Source of the DNA: an uncultured Shimia sp.
GTDB lineage: Bacteria > Pseudomonadota > Alphaproteobacteria > Rhodobacterales > Rhodobacteraceae
Assembly (NCBI GenBank): GCA_937897325.1
Contig: CALCOY010000074.1
Span: 26,017-90,016 of the forward strand
Reading direction: 5' to 3'
Length of the DNA: 64,000 nt
Numbering within the stretch: the stretch's first letter is position 1; every line of letters begins with the position of its first letter. The position numbers were made by a program, and so were the translations under genes. The notes under the pieces are model-generated. The model was not told the DNA's origin. It ran no database searches and worked only from the letters and a program-made list of their open reading frames with translations. Positions 60,818 through 64,000 of the stretch are shown here, one piece after another.

Positions 60818-61707
60818 CCACGTCCTTTCAACAGTTGAAATGCATCCCCAAAGGCTTCAAGCGCTGCGGCTGGCAGGACAATCGTCTGCTTCCCATCGCC
60901 GCTGCCCAGGGCGTTCAGGGATTCCACCTGCTTGAGCGCGACCTGATATTGTGCAGCTTCGATACCATGATCCGCGATGGCTTGCGCCACAACTTGCGTC
61001 GCATAGGCTTCGGCGTCGGCTTCGATGCGGCGGGCCTTGGCGGTTTGCTCGGATGCATACAGTTCGGCATCCGCGGCAAGTTCCACAGCGCGTTTGCTGC
61101 CTTCAGCCTCTGTCACCTGCGCCCGGCGGGCGCGTTCGGCGTTGAGCTGCTGCATCATGGCGGCGCGGGTCGCTTCATCAAGGTTCACGTCCAGAATTTC
61201 GGCGCGCGTCACCTCAATACCCCAATCGTCCACGGCGTCCTCGACCGATGCCTTGATGGTTTCGATAAGCCTTGCACGATTGGCCTGGACCTCATCAAGA
61301 TCCATTTTACCGATCTCTGCCCGGACAATACCGGCGACCGTGGTCGAAATTGCGTTGTCCACATCGCGGATCCTGTAGACTGTCTTCTCGGGTTCCGTGA
61401 TCCGGTAGAAGACCGATGTGTCCACTTGCACCAGCACGTTGTCACGGGTGATTGCATCCTGGCTTGCTGTGGGAAGCTGACGCTCCAGAATTGATATGCG
61501 ATGTGCGATCTTGTCCAGAAAAGGCACGATCAGATTAATCCCGGGCCCAAGCACCGAATGCAACCGTCCGAACCGTTCGACCACGTGCTTTTCGGATTGC
61601 GACACGATTTTAACCGACTTGAAAACCAGAACGATGAAAAGGGCCGCCAGCAACAGGTAAACCAGATTGCTTTGAAGCGCCTCGATCAGCCAAGCTTCGA
61701 TATTCAT
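60814..61707 (-). CDS. SPFH-domain stomatin-like protein (QmcA type)
   Basis: A 297-residue membrane-anchored protein: one N-terminal span (about 12-30), then a prohibitin/SPFH domain with IVSQSEKHVVERFGRLHSVL, DNVLVQVDTSVFYRI and DWGIEVTRAEILDVNLD, and a long helical coiled coil rich in Ala, Glu and Arg. Proteins of the QmcA type form ring-like assemblies and associate with the FtsH-related membrane quality control. It pairs with the NfeD-like gene, a conserved couple. It is divergent from tgt. Confidence 0.92.
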   Translation of the reverse strand: MNIEAWLIEALQSNLVYLLLAALFIVLVFKSVKIVSQSEKHVVERFGRLHSVLGPGINLIVPFLDKIAHRISILERQLPTASQDAITRDNVLVQVDTSVFYRITEPEKTVYRIRDVDNAISTTVAGIVRAEIGKMDLDEVQANRARLIETIKASVEDAVDDWGIEVTRAEILDVNLDEATRAAMMQQLNAERARRAQVTEAEGSKRAVELAADAELYASEQTAKARRIEADAEAYATQVVAQAIADHGIEAAQYQVALKQVESLNALGSGDGKQTIVLPAAALEAFGDAFQLLKGRG

Positions 61708-61932
61708 GAATGTCCCTCGTTATCGATGTATATGGCATTAACATGGGGATTGATCGGCCCTCTTGCAAGTGGTTCGCAATGAAATTCAGTTCGATTCACT
61801 CTGGTTCGTGGTCGACTTTCGGATGACTACGTCTTTGAATTATAAAATTTTTCCTCATTTCGACGGGTTTCCCGAAAAACGACTTGGCGAATATCACTTG
61901 GCCTCTGCTTCGGCCTTTGGCAGAGGGGATGG

Positions 61933-63060
61933 ATGACTGGTTTTTCTTTTGATCTTCAAGCCACGGATGGCAAGGCCCGCACAGGCGTCATCACCACGCA
62001 AAGGGGCGAGATCCGCACGCCCGCATTCATGCCCGTGGGCACGGCTGCGACCGTCAAAGCAATGCTGCCTGAAAGCGTGCGCGCGACGGGAGCGGATGTG
62101 CTTCTGGGCAATACCTATCACCTGATGCTGCGACCCACCGCTGAGCGGATCGACAGGCTTGGCGGTCTGCATCATTTCATGAACTGGGATCGGCCCATTC
62201 TGACTGATAGCGGCGGGTTCCAGGTCATGAGCCTTGCTGGCTTGCGCAAGCTGACGGAGCAGGGCGTGACGTTCAAATCGCATATCGACGGTTCGAAACA
62301 CGAACTGACGCCTGAGCGGTCGATGGAGATCCAGCGCCTCCTGGGCAGTGACATTGTGATGTGCTTCGATGAATGCCCAGCCCTGCCCGCCGAACGTGAC
62401 CAGATCGCTCAAAGCATGGAGCTTTCGATGCGATGGGCGGCCCGGTCGCGCGATGCATTTGGCGATAGGCCGGGTCATGCGCTTTTTGGAATACAACAAG
62501 GCGGGCTTGAAGAAGATCTGCGCGTCCAATCGGCGGAAGCCTTACGCGGTATTGGCTTTGACGGTTACGCGGTGGGCGGGCTTGCCGTAGGCGAGGGGCA
62601 AGAGGCCATGTTCCGCTGCCTTGATTATGCACCTGATCAACTGCCGACAGACAAACCTCGCTATCTGATGGGGGTGGGCAAGCCGGACGACATCGTGGGG
62701 GCTGTCAAGCGCGGCATCGACATGATGGACTGCGTGCTGCCCTCGCGATCTGGTCGGACCGGGCAGGTCTTCACCCGGCGCGGTGTACTTAACATCAAGA
62801 ATGCCCGCCATCAGGATGATCCCCGCCCATTGGACGAAGACTGCACCTGCCCTGTCTGCCGCAACTATTCGCGGGCCTATCTTCATCATGTCTTCCGCAG
62901 CCAGGAGATCATCTCATCAATGCTGCTGACATGGCACAACCTGCACTACTATCAGGAGATCATGCAGGGCATGCGCGACGCCATCGCATTGGGGCATTTT
63001 GCCGAATGGGAAGCGGATTTTCACGCGGGCCGTGCTCAGGGAGATATTGAGCCGCTTTGA
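61933..63060 (+). CDS. tgt: tRNA-guanine transglycosylase
   Basis: A 375-residue enzyme that exchanges guanine 34 for preQ1 in tRNAs with GUN anticodons. Catalytic Asp 92 lies in [13 protein letters not shown] and the nucleophile Asp 266 in [12 protein letters not shown]. Zinc ligands are Cys 304, Cys 306, Cys 309 and His 335, the expected pattern. AGAGGGG stands 5 bases before the ATG. It is followed by a 243-base gap and lon. Confidence 0.97.
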   Translation: MTGFSFDLQATDGKARTGVITTQRGEIRTPAFMPVGTAATVKAMLPESVRATGADVLLGNTYHLMLRPTAERIDRLGGLHHFMNWDRPILTDSGGFQVMSLAGLRKLTEQGVTFKSHIDGSKHELTPERSMEIQRLLGSDIVMCFDECPALPAERDQIAQSMELSMRWAARSRDAFGDRPGHALFGIQQGGLEEDLRVQSAEALRGIGFDGYAVGGLAVGEGQEAMFRCLDYAPDQLPTDKPRYLMGVGKPDDIVGAVKRGIDMMDCVLPSRSGRTGQVFTRRGVLNIKNARHQDDPRPLDEDCTCPVCRNYSRAYLHHVFRSQEIISSMLLTWHNLHYYQEIMQGMRDAIALGHFAEWEADFHAGRAQGDIEPL

Positions 63061-63195
63061 TCATCGCGCGCGTTTTTTGGCTTTCTTCAAAAAGCTCAAT
63101 AGCTTGCGGGATTGGCGGCGTGGCACACAACAAAAAAGACGGCCAAATTGTATGTATGGCGTTGCGTGTGCTGCAGAGCGGCGTCAAACTGTTCA

Positions 63196-63223
63196 CTTGA
63201 AAACAGGCTGGTTCAAACACAAT
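63196..63223 (+). promoter_or_regulatory. Candidate lon promoter
   Basis: CTTGAA (63196-63201), 16 bases, then CACAAT (63218-63223, 4 of 6 to TATAAT), ending 80 bases before the lon start. CTTGAA is the -35 form favoured by heat-shock sigma RpoH, and lon is often a heat-shock gene, but the -10 fit is weak. Confidence 0.35.
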
Positions 63224-63303
63224 TTGACCAGTCATAGCCAAGGAGACTGCGAAGGCTGCCGCTTCAGGGGCCGGTGCGGTCTTGCTGATATAAGGAAACG
63301 AGC

Positions 63304-64000
63304 ATGCAAGAGACCCTCAACGCCTCCTACCCGGTGCTGCCGCTGCGGGACATCGTTGTGTTCCCGCACATGATCGTGCCGCTTTTTGTCGGGCGCGACA
63401 AATCTGTGCGGGCGCTGGAAGAGGTGATGGCGGATGACAAGCAGATCCTGCTGTCAAGCCAAGTGGATCCGTCGGTCGACGATCCTGATACAGATGGCAT
63501 CTTCAAGGCCGGTGTTCTGGCGAATGTGCTGCAACTTCTGAAATTGCCTGACGGCACTGTAAAGGTGCTGGTTGAAGGGCAAGCGCGTGTACGCATTGTC
63601 GAATATCTGGAGAACGACAGCTTTTTTGAAGCGCGCGCGGAGTATCTGACCGAGATGCCCGGAGATGTCGCCACGACAGAAGCGCTTCTGCGGTCTGTCG
63701 CGGATGAGTTTGAGCGCTACGCGAAGGTCAAGAAAAACGTACCCGACGAAGCACTCGCCGTCGTGGGTGAGACAACAGAACCTGCGAAACTGGCAGATCT
63801 CGTGGCCGGGCATCTGGGGATTGAGGTCGACCAGAAGCAGGATCTTCTGGAAACGCTGTCAGTCAGCGAACGGCTTGAGAAGGTCTACGGCCTGATGCAG
63901 GGCGAAATGTCTGTTCTCCAGGTTGAAAAGAAGATCAAGACACGTGTCAAATCCCAGATGGAGCGGACGCAGCGCGAATATTACCTCAACGAACAGATGA
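63304..64000 (+). CDS. lon: ATP-dependent protease Lon, N-terminal part (truncated by window end)
   Basis: The first 232 codons of Lon, running off the window. PVLPLRDIVVFPHMIVPLFV is the classical Lon opening, and LLSSQVDPSVDDPDTDGIF and LLKLPDGTVKVLVEG belong to the substrate-binding LON-N domain, which is complete to about residue 195; the helical linker follows (QMERTQREYYLNEQM). Lon unfolds and degrades misfolded and regulatory proteins. The ATG at 63304 has AAGGA 8 bases upstream. The AAA+ and serine-lysine protease domains lie beyond the window. Confidence 0.96.
   Translation, partial: MQETLNASYPVLPLRDIVVFPHMIVPLFVGRDKSVRALEEVMADDKQILLSSQVDPSVDDPDTDGIFKAGVLANVLQLLKLPDGTVKVLVEGQARVRIVEYLENDSFFEARAEYLTEMPGDVATTEALLRSVADEFERYAKVKKNVPDEALAVVGETTEPAKLADLVAGHLGIEVDQKQDLLETLSVSERLEKVYGLMQGEMSVLQVEKKIKTRVKSQMERTQREYYLNEQM

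Noticed and set aside
1..64000. tRNA/rRNA genes, CRISPR arrays, complete insertion sequences and prophage genes
   Set aside because: Looked for by eye (T-loop-like GGTTCRA stretches, regularly spaced repeats, transposase and phage motifs) and none found; a dedicated scan would be needed to rule out a divergent small RNA.

Overview
The window reads as chromosomal DNA of a marine alphaproteobacterium of the Rhodobacteraceae (Roseobacter group). The case is inferred from gene content and order: an amidase-dapC-ftsK-lolA run, a leuS-lptE-holA block, TRAP transporters, glycine-betaine demethylation genes, DUF6502/DUF5666 proteins and Rhodobacter-type porins, all in GC-rich, tightly packed coding sequence with many 4-base ATGA/GTGA overlaps. 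No rRNA, tRNA, CRISPR array, intact insertion sequence or phage gene was seen.

Region by region. 1-8.3 kb: end of a MscS-type channel, a BaiN-like flavoprotein, a glutathione S-transferase, a GFA protein, a LysE exporter, then the minus-strand block DUF3576-leuS-lptE-holA. 8.5-10.8 kb: two tandem paralogous porins, each with its own near-identical terminator. 10.8-20 kb: mostly housekeeping (YggS, L,D-transpeptidase, GFA, RibA, an OmpR-type regulator, an MFS carrier, an aminotransferase, exonuclease III, a GNAT protein, a thioredoxin-TPR protein, a LON-domain protein and a small Trm112-like protein). 20-28 kb: ubiquinone hydroxylase, amidase, DapC, FtsK, LolA and a lytic transglycosylase-like lipoprotein. 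28-33.7 kb: AEC carrier, HspQ, gamma-glutamyltransferase, an RsbV/RsbW-like pair, thiolase and free-methionine sulfoxide reductase.

33.7-40.5 kb is a coherent catabolic cluster: XRE-cupin regulator, GFA protein, dimethylglycine-dehydrogenase-like enzyme, betaine-homocysteine-methyltransferase-like enzyme, and a second sarcosine/dimethylglycine-dehydrogenase-like enzyme. Together they could demethylate glycine betaine stepwise to glycine, regenerate methionine and handle the C1 units. 40.5-42.1 kb holds RarD and an RluA-type synthase. 42.5-45.5 kb holds a NosR-like flavo-iron-sulfur membrane protein with its ApbE flavin transferase but no nosZ. Divergent from it (45.6-50.6 kb) is a DadA-like oxidase, a complete TRAP transporter and an Asp/Glu-racemase-like protein, which looks like a D-amino-acid (or related) uptake and oxidation operon.

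50.6-55 kb: DUF5666 and DUF6502 proteins diverge from a FAS1 lipoprotein and a large FAS1-RTX protein across a promoter region with two similar inverted repeats. 55-60.1 kb is the least explained part: three tightly coupled minus-strand genes for a 9-span membrane protein, a secreted solute-binding-like protein, and a membrane protein carrying about 42 pentapeptide repeats. This is my best candidate for an undescribed system. The window closes with NfeD/SPFH proteins, tgt and the start of lon.
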